From Platanthera guangdongensis (Eukaryota > Streptophyta > Magnoliopsida > Asparagales > Orchidaceae), in the NCBI GenBank assembly GCA_039583875.1, contig CM077150.1, forward strand, positions 190,096,375-190,160,374: a stretch of 64,000 nucleotides of DNA, in the 5' to 3' direction. Numbering within the stretch: the stretch's first letter is position 1; every line of letters starts with the position of its first letter. Made by a program: the position numbers and the translations under genes. The notes beneath the pieces were generated by a model that was not told where the DNA came from, did not search any database, and was given only the letters and a program-made list of their open reading frames with translations. Shown here piece after piece: positions 1 through 11,022 of the stretch.

Positions 1-672
1 TGCCGCACTTCGCAGCTCCTCCAGCAGCTGGTTTCCTCTTTCCTCCTCTCCTTCCCTTGCTCTCTCTCTCTCTATCTTGAGAAGAAGGAGAAGGAATGAA
101 ATGAAGGACTTTATCCCTCATTCTCGGCCATTTATCCATAGGGAAGGTTCCTGGACCCTTGGATCTAGGATAAGGAAAATAAACGGCCTTGATTTGCCCA
201 GAAAAAGGCTGAATACGGCCTGGCACGCCCTGTAATACGCCCGTATCACAGGCCGTGTCCCTTAAGCGGCACATAACCGACTCAAATCCAAACAGTACAC
301 GGTCATGTGACACACCCGTGTCACATACTATACGCCCGTGTCATGGCTGACACGCCCGTGTCGCGAAGACGTCTACCTCATACAACACAACATCAACTCA
401 CCCGAGTGGGACACGGTCATGGGACATGCCCGTGTCCCAGGCTATGTACCACAAGACATACCCATGTCTCTCAACACACGCATGCCTGGCTAAATCCCAC
501 ACAGGACACGCCCTGTGACATGCCCGTGTCACAGGCCTTGTACTCCCCTTACTTGTCGCTCGACGATTATCGAGCGCAGTTCGTCGACCCGAGCACGACA
601 CGCCTTAGGACACGCCCATGTCCCAGGCTGTGTCACTCAATCCGGATCCAAATTGGGATTTGGGGTGTTACA
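1..672 (-). repeat. CHR-1 3' LTR, distal part
   Basis: This is the right-hand 672 bases of the 3' LTR, ending in GGGGTGTTACA at 662-672. It matches 17190-17860 with scattered substitutions. From about 196 to 650 it is an array of short inverted repeats of the type GACAC-GCCC-GTGTC, which produces meaningless repetitive ORFs on both strands. Confidence 0.85.
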
Positions 673-990
673 ATCCTCCATTCCTTCAAAAAATTTCGTC
701 CCGAAATTTGGCTCGACTACAGACATTCAACGAACCACTCCTCATTGCACCATAGGCAACCGATCACCTGAATAAAGCGAGCCGAGTTAGAGCTCAGAGG
801 CCATAGCTTGGCTCGCCCCAAGGCATCGCACAAAACAAACATCACATTCAGAACATACACACATACATATCGCTCTCACAGGTGCACATCCATCCACAAT
901 TTCATCTAGTGAAACATAGCCAAAAACATCATATACATACACCATGATCGATCGATCACTTCAATAACACAAAGTGTGCACCAATAGTAG
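673..990 (-). other. CHR-1 internal non-coding stretch with polypurine tract
   Basis: On the minus strand this runs from the end of the gag remnant to the 3' LTR. The bases next to the LTR read GGAATGGAGGAT on the minus strand, a weak polypurine tract. Related elements have about 5 kb of pol here; none is recognisable, so pol has been lost or was never present. I see no other feature. Confidence 0.6.
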
Positions 991-2199
991 TTACAACGCC
1001 CAAGTAGTACGGGTCACGATTCTATGATTACTTCCGCTCACACGCATTATTCTGAATATATCGTTTAGTAGCCTCTTGGAGTTCCAAATCAAACACATGA
1101 GGCTGAACTTCACCAATCGAGCTTTGTGATTCTTGTACTTCCAAATTATGCAGTTGAGGTTGCGTCCGGGATGCAGATGACTCAGCCATTGCTTTACCCT
1201 TTTCTTCATAAGACGCGCCTGTCTTTTTCTCACTCCTTAAAGGGGCATTCCAACAATAACTGGCTATATGTCCTTGCTTTCCGCAGTTAAAACATATACG
1301 TGTATCAACACGTCATTGCCCATATGTTGCCCCCGAAGAGACAGTCGACAGAGTTGATTCATCAGGCCTGAACCTTTTCTTATCTCGTCGCTTAAACTCC
1401 GACTGTTCCGACTGTGGAACTTTAAATTCCGGCTTCACCACCGCCAGACTCCTCTTCTCTTGTACCGACTTCAAATCATTCTCCAGTGCACGGGCTGTAT
1501 CTACCAATGCTTTGAAGTCTTGGTTCACCGAACTCGGAAGTGCCAACATTAACTCGTCACGCAATCCCTCATAAAATCGATTCGTCTTCCGAGCCTCTTC
1601 ACCAAAAGTAGACCCCGCATAGCGCCCTAGTCTGGTAAACTCATGTAGGTATGTATCAATGTCAGTCTTGCCCTGCACCAAACGTTGAAATTAGTTCTCC
1701 GTCACAATTTCTCTGCGACACATGCAAATACTTGGCTAGAAACAATCTGGAGAATTCTTCTATTGATATCTCCTCAAATCCTCTACCTGCCAAGTGATGC
1801 ACTTCCACGTCATCACACCAAAGTCTCGCATCTCCCTCCAGCAGAAAAGTGGCTAAGGTCACTTTTTGCTCCTCCGCAGTCCTGATTGCAGTCAGGATCC
1901 TCTTTACTCTTGTAACCTAATCTTCCGCCTGGGGAAGTAACACCACCAAACAAAGGTGGATGAAACTCCATAAACCTATTCAACTGCTCATCCGTTACTT
2001 GCTCGTCTACTACATCTTCAGCGCGCTCTTGCCTTGCACCAGGCCGTACTGGCACACCAACAGGCCTTACATGCCAAGTAGGTTGTGCTTATTACACTGC
2101 GAGCACCATCTCAGTCACCACACGTTTGGTCTCTGCCGAGGGAGGTGTAGGCACTTCAACTGGTGTCGCACTTTCGTCTGAACGTTGGGACTCAGACAT
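991..2199 (-). pseudogene. gag: CHR-1 gag (capsid/nucleocapsid), broken
   Basis: Gag would form the virus-like particle and bind element RNA. The best start is the ATG at 2199, which opens MSESQRSDES and then PTPPSAET, a block also found in CHR-3 gag. A frame change follows near 2100. Then come the conserved capsid blocks NRFMEFHPPLFGG, TFLLEGDARLWCDD and YLHEFTRLGRYAG (roughly 2000 to 1630), and a CCHC zinc knuckle (CFNCGKQGH) near 1230-1290. The region is split over at least three frames and is not expressed as one protein. It is the only recognisable gene of the element. Confidence 0.75.
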
Positions 2200-2370
2200 C
2201 CCAGCACCACTCCTCGCCGCCTATCAATGTACAAAACACCATTATTCATCCATTTCCTAACGGTAATTATACATTGAATACATGGAGATGCTCCTCACGT
2301 GCTTGTATATCCTTCCTAGTGGACATTCTTGTGTTCAATAATGTTCTCCCTCCTAGAAATATCAAACTTT

Positions 2371-2382
2371 GATCTGATACCA
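2371..2382 (-). promoter_or_regulatory. CHR-1 primer-binding site (initiator-Met tRNA)
   Basis: The minus strand reads TGGTATCAGATC, three bases inside the 5' LTR. It is complementary to the 3' end of plant initiator tRNA-Met and would prime minus-strand DNA synthesis. It fixes the LTR boundary at 2386. Confidence 0.85.
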
Positions 2383-2385
2383 CTT

Positions 2386-2643
2386 TGTAATGCCTCCATT
2401 CTTCACATGGAATATAACGCTGGGTCCAGTCGAGGCGCCAGACCATATTTTATAGACAAACGGCAGAGTTACGTGTGGAAATCAAAATCTCATTCTACTC
2501 GTAGCCTAACTCAAAGCATTCTAGCGCAGCAATTTATGTTAGATAAACTCAGCACAACAAATGTCCACTACTATATAAACTCCACATTTATATATAAACC
2601 AGGAATGTATACAATACACATACGCTCACGGCCTTAAGGCCTT
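2386..2643 (-). repeat. CHR-1 5' LTR, first piece
   Basis: This begins TGTAATGCC at 2386, next to the primer-binding site, and is cut by CHR-2 at 2643/2644 inside the palindromic sequence GGCCTTAAGGCC. The reading resumes at 16061 after the CHR-2 insertion, with the five bases GCCTT duplicated. Confidence 0.85.
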
Positions 2644-4814
2644 TGTAACACCCCATATCCTTCGCATAACATATATCAGTAGGTCTGGCCGGGGCCCAAC
2701 GCCATATACCACAGACGGATCGGGTGGTTACTCAATGGAATACCATCCAAGTAATTACCAACGTCCTACACATAGTCATTCTAGCGGAAGCAATTATTAA
2801 AAGTTGCAAATTAAAGAACCCAGCCACAAGCATGAATGTCCACTACAAAACCCAATAGTAATGAAGTACAATACACCAGTATAATGGCCTTAAGGCCTTA
2901 CAAATGTCTACTCGAATAAAATTTGTCTTCCATACCACGGCAGCAGGCCGGTCACACATGAATAAACAAGAAAACACTCAAAATTTGGCCTTCGAGGGCC
3001 GGCTCAGCAACATGGGCTTTTGCCCGTTATTTACCGCTTGGCCCTACAACACCTGCAAGCAACAATCCACTGCAACGGTGGCAAACAAAAGCAACGGTCA
3101 GCTATGCTGACCAAATTATAATGATCCCCCCACCATACTCGGGGTGGCGATGCTCCTTCCCTGCACTTTATTAGCATAACCAAGCATTATATAGTAATAA
3201 CACTACATCACAGGCGTAGGCATGCACGGCCACACACCCCGTGCTCTCAGGGCACATTCTCGGTGAACCCGGTGAAAATCGCGGTCCCACCACCGCCACT
3301 TGGACGACAAAACCCGTGAGCATTTGAGTATTTTAGGCAGAAGTTATGACACTTATAATCATCAACAGCCTATAGGCAGAAGTCATGACACTTAAAATCA
3401 TCAACTGCCAAAGACCCGACCTCTATGCCCTCGGTAAGCCTCAAATACTGAACAACATAGAGCAGGAATGGTTCCACTCAACCCATTGCTCACTTGCCAC
3501 GATAATTAAAATCACCGGCACGAGTTAAGCTTCCCCGAAGCCTGTGAATTGAACACGCACCTGCCCAGTTTTCTGGGTGCACCAGGAGGTTAGTCCCCAA
3601 GGCTCCCTGTTGCAATCTACCGCATAGAAAACCAGAAAAACAACCAATTGCATGGAGTCTTTTCCGGCCATTATTGCAATGCAACATCACTGATCCAGAC
3701 CAACTTGTCGGGTAGGCTTCACACATCGTGCCTATGTCCGTTCTCGATTACGTACTCTACATGTACACAGCGGGGACATTCATGTCTACCCGAAGGAACG
3801 TCTCAACTCACCGCAAACTCACGATAGCGGGCTTCCTATGCAAAGGAAAAGAGGACTTCAGGTGTCCTAGGATGAGAATAGTTACCCTAGCATTTTTCCT
3901 TGCTGCCATGGAAATGTATGCAGATGAAAAGCACCGCAATCTCCTTTCCTCCGTAGATCCAAAGTTGGCTCGCGATTTGGATCCCCGAAGCTCCGCCGGT
4001 GACCAGATCTAGCCTCCTTCTTCCTTGCACTCCCCTCTCTCTAGATCCTTAGAAAGAGAACGGTTGGTTGAAATGAAGGATTTCCAACGCTATTCCCGGG
4101 TATATCTCACCAGGAACAACCCCCAGCCGTCGGATCCCAAAATAAGGAAACGAACGGCCACGATCCAGATCTGAAATGCAAAATCTGGGCCGAACACGGC
4201 CTGTGACACGCCCGTGTCCAGGGTCGTGTTCAAAAATCGTCGTCGAACCAGTCGCGTCCCAAAAGCACATGGGCACCCGACAGGACCCGTGTTTGAGCTG
4301 ACACGTCCGTGTCATCCAGTACACGCCCGTGTTCCCTCCATCGACATAGGACCAACACCAACCCGAGACACACATGGGTCTTGGACACGCCCGTGCCCGA
4401 TTTTACATGCCCGTGTCATACCCGAACATACATGGGCTCCAATCCGTGTTCACTGTCTCGACACTTCGTCTCGACACTTCATCTCGACACTTCGTCGACC
4501 ACCTGACACAACATTGGACATGCCCGTGTCTAGGCCGTGTTCCCTGTCTCGACACATCGTCGAGCAAAAATATTGACTTCCCAGGTAGATCATCGACATG
4601 AGCTCGACACGCCCTGGGACATGCCCGTGTCTCAGGCCGTGTTCGCTACTCAACGATTGTCGACTCCAAAATTCGTCGACCTCTCAGCCAAATCGTCGAC
4701 CCAAACATGACACGCCATGGGACACGCCCGTGTCCCAGGCCGTATGCCCCATGCCAAATTACAAATTTGGCCAAAAATGCCTCCCGTCGCTCTTTTGAGT
4801 TTCGGGGTGTTACA
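2644..4814 (-). repeat. CHR-2 3' LTR
   Basis: This starts TGTAACACCCC and ends GGGGTGTTACA. It is homologous to 13797-16060 along its whole length with scattered differences and a length difference of about 90 bp. Around 3331-3408 a unit of about 40 bp (TAGGCAGAAG...CATCAAC) is duplicated. The part from 4195 to 4740 is dense in GACAC-GCCC-GTGTC inverted repeats and in tandem CTCGACACTTCGT units. Confidence 0.92.
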
Positions 4815-4830
4815 ACTCTCTCCCTCTTAA
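4815..4830 (-). promoter_or_regulatory. CHR-2 polypurine tract
   Basis: The minus strand reads TTAAGAGGGAGAGAGT directly against the 3' LTR start (TGTAACACC). This is the expected primer for plus-strand DNA synthesis. Confidence 0.75.
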
Positions 4831-4876
4831 AAGAATTTCGTTCTCGAAATTTACATAATGGAAATAAACATAAAAC

Positions 4877-6385
4877 TTAAACGGTACCTGAGTGAAACAA
4901 CTTCAGGTGCTCCTCAAGCATGGTCTGCTCTCGCTCCCAAGAGAGCTCTTCCCGTCCGCAATTGTCCCAACAGACCTTTACCATCCTGATCTCTTTGTTG
5001 CGTAGCCGCTTGATTTCCGAGTCCTCGATACGAACTGGCTTGACCTTCGTTGTCAACCCATTCTCGACCGGCACCTGATCCACCGCACTCACATGTGAAG
5101 TCTCTTGCACCGCCTTCCGAAGCACCGATATATAGAATACATCGTGTAGACCACTAAGCTCCGCTGATAGCTTTAAATGATAAGCTGCTCCACGAATCCG
5201 TTCCAGAACCTCAAATGGTCCAAGGTACCTCGGGCTTAGCTTCTTTAAGCGCCGCACCTGCGAGACACCCTTGAACGGCTTGATCTTCAAGTACACCCAG
5301 TCGCCAACAGCGAACTCCACGTTCCTGTGCTTGGCATTATAGTACTTAACCTGGCGGTCCTGAGCAATTAGCAACCTCTCTCGAATGGTTTGCACCAAAG
5401 AAGTAGCATCTTCCACCTCTTGTCCCTTGTACAACTTTGACTCGCCCGTTTCCAACCAAGACAACAGCTTGCGACATCTTCTACCATAAAGGGCCTTAAA
5501 GGGCGCCATTTATATGCTTTCCTAGTAGCTATTGTTGTACGCGTACTCCACCAAGTATAGGTGGACTTCCCACTATTTCCCGAAGTCCAGGACACACATG
5601 CGAAGCATGTCTTCTAGTATCCTATTGACCCTCTCGGTCTACCCATCCGTTTGCGGATGAAAGGTTGTGCTGAAATTCAGTTTTGTTCACAACATCTACT
5701 GCAACAACCTCCAATCATTGGATGTGAACCGCCCATCTAGGTCACTCACAATGCTGCGGGGCACACCGTGAAGCCGTACTATGTTATCCACATATAACTT
5801 TGCTAGTTTCTCCACAGGATCATCCTTCCTATGCGGAATGAAGTGCGACACCTTTGTTAGACGATCTACGACCACCCAAATGGGGTCGTTCCCTTTTTGC
5901 GACCTTGGCAACCCGTGCACAAAGTCCATAGTAAGGTCATCAAACTTCCACTCCAGAATAGGCAAGGACTTCAAAAATCCTCCCGGCTTTTGGCACTCTT
6001 CCTTCACCAAGGCGCATGTCTGACACTTCGCTACGTACAGTGCCACACCCTTCTTCAGTCCTGGCCACCAGAACAATATCTTCACATCGCGGTACATCTT
6101 CATGCTCCCCGGGTGAATCATGTACTTGGTATGATACGCCTCGTACAACAATTCCACCCGCTAAGTGCCCACATTTGGGATGCACAGACGACCGTCTTTC
6201 CAGAGCAATCCATCACAACCTCATATTGGGAATTTGACCCATCCAGAGCTTCAACCATGATTTGCTTCATGCTGACATCCATATCCAAAGCCTACCGAAT
6301 TCGTTCAGCCAGCTCATACTGAACTTTTGTCCAGTTCAATAGCGCTTCAGCACTCGACTGCTTGTCTACGCAAGAGATCTCCAAC
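4877..6385 (-). pseudogene. pol: CHR-2 integrase and chromodomain, broken
   Basis: This is the C-terminal part of pol, separated from RT-RNase H by COP-C. The open piece 5696-6157 covers the zinc-binding region (CQTCALVK) and catalytic core: the first two acidic residues are visible in TMDFVHGLP and SIVSDLDGRF, then the frame breaks near 5690. The open piece 4877-5509 (210 residues) is the integrase C-terminal domain (FAVGDWVYLKIKPFKG, YLGPFEVLERI) followed by a chromodomain-like tail (RLRNKEIRMVKVCW, ELSWERE). Such a tail after integrase defines chromoviruses and is thought to steer insertion into heterochromatin. Frameshifts near 5510-5690 and 6160-6380 make it non-functional. Confidence 0.88.
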
Positions 6386-6390
6386 TCCTC

Positions 6391-6761
6391 AGTTAGAAGT
6401 AGCGAACATGTAGTAACAAACGGATAGAGTTTTGAATAATTGAAACTTTATTATCCAAAAAGATATCTATTACAAAGGTATGCCCTCCCTTATATAGAAT
6501 GGAGGAGAGATGAGAGAATACAAATAAGAGATGTGGGACTAAAAATTTACAGGACTAAGCGTACTATACAAAATAAACCGCACAAGCCGCGTGGTTAGAC
6601 AGGAGGGCTAGCCGCACGGCTACCACAAGAGAAGAAGAGAGAACGCCAGGGAAGACCGCCAGACCGCCCGGTCTCTAAGCCGGCTGAGACAAACCGCCAG
6701 ACCGCGCGGTCTTCAACCCGCCAAGACAGACCGCCAGACCGCTCGGTCACCAACTTCAACA
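6391..6761 (-). repeat. COP-C 3' LTR
   Basis: On the minus strand it begins TGTTGAAGTTGG and ends TCTAACT, so the 3' terminus is CT instead of the usual CA; the boundary is fixed by the target duplication and by the adjacent primer site of the other copy. A TATA-like TATATAAG lies at 6489-6496. Three copies of an imperfect inverted repeat (GACCGCCAGACCGCSCGGTC type) lie in 6650-6752. Confidence 0.95.
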
Positions 6762-6772
6762 CTCCCCCTCAA
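6762..6772 (-). promoter_or_regulatory. COP-C polypurine tract
   Basis: The minus strand reads TTGAGGGGGAG directly before the 3' LTR (TGTTGAAG). It overlaps the last codon and stop of pol. Confidence 0.88.
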
Positions 6773-9700
6773 GCCGGAGCATATATATCGATCATGCCCA
6801 GCTTGTCGTAAACATGAAGAAACGAGGCGGAAACTGGCTTGGTGAAGATGTCAGCCAGCTCTTTATCAGAAGTAACAAAGGGAGTGCAAATTTGTTCCTT
6901 TAAGATCTCTTCACGAATGAAATGACAGTCGACCTCAATGTGCTTTGTTCTTTCATGGAAGACCGGATTTTTGGAGATGTATATGGCTGCCTTGTTATGA
7001 CAGAACATAGGTAGAGGATGGTTGTAGACCTCTCCTAAATCTAGCATGAGAGCCCGCAGCCATTTTAACTCACAAGTGGTCGACGCCATACTGCGATACT
7101 CAGCTTCTGCACTAGACCTGGAGACAACAGACTGCTTCTTGCTCTTCCAGCTCACCAGATTTCCCCCAACAAAGGTGCAAAAACTTGAGGTTGACTTGCG
7201 ATCCCCTTTGTCATCAGCATAACTTGCATCTGAGTAGGCTTCAATCCTCAGATGACCATTCTTCTGAAAAAGTAATCCTTTCCCAGGCGCTGCTTTGACA
7301 TACTCCAACATCCGCAAGGCGGACTGTAGATGACACTCCCTAGGAGCTTGCATGAATTGACTCACCTTGCCCACAACATAGGAAATGTCAGGCCTGGTCA
7401 CTGTGAGATATATGAGCTTACCAACCAGACGCCTGTACCGCGAACTATCTGAAAGAGGAGGCGAATCATCTGTCCAGGTTTTGTCTTCTCCAAGTGTCAT
7501 GGGGTATCGGGCAGGTTTTGCTCCAATCAACCCTGCCTCTTTTAAAAGATCAAGGGCATACTTATGCTGAGATAGAACTAAGGAGTCGGGCTTCCGAGAG
7601 ATTTCGATCACCAGAAAGTACTTTGGAGAGCCCATATCTTTCGTGATAAGATGTTGGCGAAGATGTCGCTTTGTCAGGGCTACCCCTTCCTGGTCATCAC
7701 CAGTGAGAAGAATATCATCGACGTACACAGCAAGAACAACCAGCCCCGAGGGAGTTTTGCGAATAAAGAGAGAGTGATCAGCAGAGCTTCGCGCAAAACC
7801 AATAGCCGACACAATGCCGCTGAACTTGTCAAACCAAGCTCGAGGGCTCTGCTTGAAGCCATAAATTGCCTTCTGCAGCCGACATACTCGTGTCTCCCCC
7901 TGAGCAACATACCCAGGTGGTTGCTCCATGTAAACTGCCTCGTGAAGATCACCATAAAGGAAGGCATTCTTGACATCCAGCTGATAAATCGGCCAGTCCC
8001 GATTGACCGCCACAGAGAGAAGGACTCGGATAGTGCTGAGATGAGCCACGGGGGAGAAGGTGTCAAAGTAATCAACCCCATAGGTCTGAGTGAAACCCTT
8101 AGCAACAAGGCGAGCCTTATAACGATCCACAGTGCCGTCGGGGCCAAATTTGACCACAAAGACCCAGCGACACCCAACAACATCAGTGCCGAAGGGAGGA
8201 GGAACAAGAGTCCAGGTACCCCGCTCAGTTAGGGTCGCCATTTCCTCATCCATGGCCATCTTCCAATGAGGAATAGCAAGGGCCTCATGGTAGGAGCGGG
8301 GTGTGGCGGTGGCAGAGATAGCCAGTGCAAATGCCCTGCGAGAAGGGGTAAGACGATCATAGGAAACAACAGCAGCAAGGGGGTGTAGGGTACACGTCCG
8401 AACCCCTTTGCGAAGAGCTATAGGAAGATCTAGGTCAGCCGGGCCCGCGGCATCCGGAGAATCCGTGGTAGAGAAAGTTGGCCTGGGAGTAGAGAGTGAC
8501 GACAGCGGAGAGGAGGGAGAGGGTGGTGGAGAAGGGAGAGAGAGAGGTGGAGGGAGAGGAGGGGATGGAGACCGTGTAGGGGTGGAGATTGTAGTAGGAG
8601 GCGAGGGAACGAAGGGAACGACAGGAGAATCAGAAGCGGGGAGAAGAGGAGAGGAGTCATCCGAGAAGTAAGAGGTATTCTCGAAGAAGGTGACGTCAGC
8701 AGAGACGAACTGCTTACGAAGGACGGGATCAAAGCAACAATAGCCTTTTTGAGTGGTGGAGTACCCCAGAAAGACACATTTGGTGGAGCGAGGGGAGAGC
8801 TTATCACGGGTGGCAGAAGGGGTATGCATAAAGGCAGTGCATCCAAAGATTTGGAGAGGGAGAGGAAATGGCTCCTTGTCCGGATACAGAATGGAGAACG
8901 GGGTTTTGCCGTGGAGAACCGTGGAGGGAAGGCGATTGATAAGGTAGCAGGCAAGGAGAACAGCATAGCCCCAATAGGAGCGAGGAACATGCATCTGGGT
9001 CATCAAGGTGCGAGCGACATCGAGGAGGTGATGTTTTTTGCGTTCGGCCACACCATTCTGTTGTGAAGTATAGACACAACTAGTTTGATGAATAATCCCA
9101 TTTTGCATGCAGAATGTAGAGAAGTCATGACTGATATATTCTTTGCCATTATCAGATCGAAAAACTTTGATAGAGACACCAAACTGAGTTTTGATCATGA
9201 GATAGAAGGACGTCCATACAGAGAATAATTCGGAGCGATCTTTTAATAGATACACCCACGTACAGCGAGAGAAATCATCAATGAACGTGACAAAATATGA
9301 ACTACCCCGACCAATGGTAAGAGTAGGAGAAGGACCCCAAATATCGGAGTGGATAAGATCAAACGGACGGGTAGAGCCATGAACGTGCTTTGGAGGGAAA
9401 GAGGAGCGGTGATGCTTGCCAAGCTGACAGGCCTCACAGTTGAGCGGAGGACTTTGTGGAGGAAGGTGGGGCAGAAGTTGACGAAGAAGACGGGGAGGAG
9501 CATGACCAAGGCGGAGATGCCATTGGAGAATATCTGTAGAGGTGGAGGAGAAGGTGGAAAAAGCAGAAATGTTGTCCAGGAAGTATAGGCCGCCACTCTC
9601 AGTCCCAGTAGCAATCGTCCGTTGGGAGTCCGGATCCTAAAAAGAGAAAGAAGTAGAAGTAAATGTGACAGAACACTGTAATTGCTTGTATAGAGAGGTA

Positions 9701-10182
9701 ACAGATAATAAGTTGCACGGGAACTGGGGCACGTATAGAGTATCCGCCAAGTGAAGAGACGGAGTGACATGAACGATCCCTATCCCATGGACTGAGGATG
9801 AAGAGCCGTCAGCGAGAATAACCGGGGGCAACCGATCATGTGTTTCGAGGAGAGAGAAACACTGGAGATTACCGGTCATATGATTTGTAGCACCAGTGTC
9901 GATCAGCCATTTTCCCTGAGTAACAACGTGGGCACGACCAGAAGACGTGACAACCGAGGCGAATGGCTTGGAGGAGGATATGAAAGCCATGAAGGTATGA
10001 AAAAGAAACTGCAGCGGTCTCGGTGACAGCACACCAGCGGCAAGAAGGGCCACGACCAAGGTGCAGAGCAAGGCAAAAGGGGAAGAAGAGGGAAGCACAA
10101 GCCGCGCGACTGAACAGGAGGTCGCGGCGACTAACAAGCAGGAGCGGCTAAAGGAATAAAGGCAGAGAGGCTGCTCAACCAA
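6769..10182 (-). CDS. pol: COP-C pol polyprotein (protease, integrase, RT, RNase H), one stop codon
   Basis: This reading frame of about 1138 codons is interrupted only by a TAG at 9637-9639. Upstream of the stop are the protease motif WLIDTGATNHMTG (about residues 92-104) and the conserved NLLSV block. Downstream are the integrase zinc region (HLRLGH...CEACQLGK), the core with DIWGP, RSDNGKEY and ERKKHH (all three acidic residues kept), RT with LDVKNAFLYGDL and the intact YVDD box (AVYVDDILLTG), and RNase H (YSDASYADDKGDRKS, EAEYRSM), ending IFTKPVSASF...IDIYAPA. The ATG at 10182 is the first in frame but the N-terminal 70 residues resemble no gag. If the stop is read through or is a recent mutation, the enzymes look competent; particle formation would need gag from another element. 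Confidence 0.93.
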
Positions 10183-10634
10183 GGAAGAATCCGCGCGAAC
10201 AGAGAGAAAGCCGCAGGGAGAGGAAAAGAGAGTAACCCGCGCGAAACCGCCGCGGTTTAAAGGGAAGAATCCGCGCGAACACTAGTGGCCAGGAAACAGA
10301 CCAAGGCATAGCGGGGAAGAGGTCGCGCGGACTGAAAAGTTTGAGCGAACAGAAGAGAAGAGAAGCAAGAAGCCGCAGCGACAACAACAAGTCGCAAGCC
10401 AGGCGAACAGAAGCAGGCCGCGTAGCTAGGGAAAACAGGCAGCTAGAAGGAAACAGGTCGCTGCGACAACCAAACTGGTCGCGGTGATGAAGAGCAGCAA
10501 GAGAAGAGAAGCAACAAGCCGCGCGAATAGAGTATCGGGCGGAAGAGAGGACAAGCCGCGAAAACAGGTCGCGAGAAGAAAAAACAAGCGGCGAGAAGCA
10601 GAGAGCGCATATAATCAGGAGGAAAAGACCGTGT
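10183..10634 (-). other. COP-C leader in place of gag
   Basis: About 450 bases separate the primer site from the pol frame. The stretch is rich in repeated short motifs (CCGCGCGAAC, GTCGCG, AGAAGAG) and contains no capsid or zinc-knuckle coding sequence in any frame. A 71-codon minus-strand ORF here (10175-10390) matches nothing I recognise. Autonomous copia elements have roughly 0.8-1.2 kb of gag in this place. Confidence 0.65.
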
Positions 10635-10646
10635 CCTCTGATACCA
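10635..10646 (-). promoter_or_regulatory. COP-C primer-binding site (initiator-Met tRNA)
   Basis: The minus strand reads TGGTATCAGAGG immediately after the 5' LTR, with no spacer. It is complementary to the initiator tRNA-Met 3' end. Confidence 0.92.
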
Positions 10647-11017
10647 AGTTAGAAGTAGCGAACATGTAGTAACAAACGGATAGAGTTTTGAATAATTGAA
10701 ACTTTATTATCCAAAAAGATATCTATTACAAAGGTATGCCCTCCCTTATATAGAATGGAGGAGAGATGAGAGAATACAAATAAGAGATGTGGGACTAAAA
10801 ATTTACAGGACTAAGCGGACTATACAAAATAAACCGCACAAGCCGCGCGGTTAGACAGAAGGGCTAACCACACGGCTACCACAAGAGAAGAAGAGAGAAC
10901 GCCAGGGAAGACCGCCAGACTGCCCGGTCTCCAAGCCGGCTAAGACAAACTGCCAGACCGCGCGGTCTTCAACCCGACAAGACAGACCGCCAGACCGCCC
11001 GGTCACCAACTTCAACA
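10647..11017 (-). repeat. COP-C 5' LTR (promoter copy)
   Basis: This is 371 bp, the same length as the 3' copy. A TATA-like TATATAAG on the minus strand lies at 10745-10752 and would drive element transcription. Three copies of the GACCG-CCAGA-CCGCSCGGTC inverted repeat lie at 10905-11008, upstream of the TATA in element orientation, where enhancers usually lie. Confidence 0.95.
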
Positions 11018-11022
11018 TCCTC

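Larger units (their letters stand above)
6391..11017 (-). mobile_element. COP-C, young Ty1/copia element lacking gag
   Basis: This is a 4627-bp element with two 371-bp LTRs (6391-6761 and 10647-11017). They differ at 11 positions by my reading, nearly all transitions and all in the half away from position 6391 or 10647. A perfect 5-bp target duplication TCCTC flanks it (6386-6390, 11018-11022). The primer-binding site touches the 5' LTR and a polypurine tract touches the 3' LTR. Pol is almost intact. There is no gag, which is unusual for an element this well preserved. It is the last insertion in the left stack, inside CHR-2 pol. Confidence 0.96.

Noticed and set aside
307..775. ORFs of 60-154 codons over the GACAC-GCCC-GTGTC region (and counterparts at 4214-4576, 15459-15834, 17420-17761).
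   Set aside because: They lie in LTR inverted-repeat arrays and change frame between the two LTR copies.
7651..8990. Plus-strand ORFs of 193 and 105 codons and a minus-strand 186-codon ORF inside COP-C.
   Set aside because: They are shadows of the COP-C pol frame, which alone has recognisable domains.
10635..10646. TGGTATCAGAG motifs as parts of tRNA genes.
   Set aside because: They are only the 3'-end complement used as primer sites beside LTRs; no cloverleaf is present.
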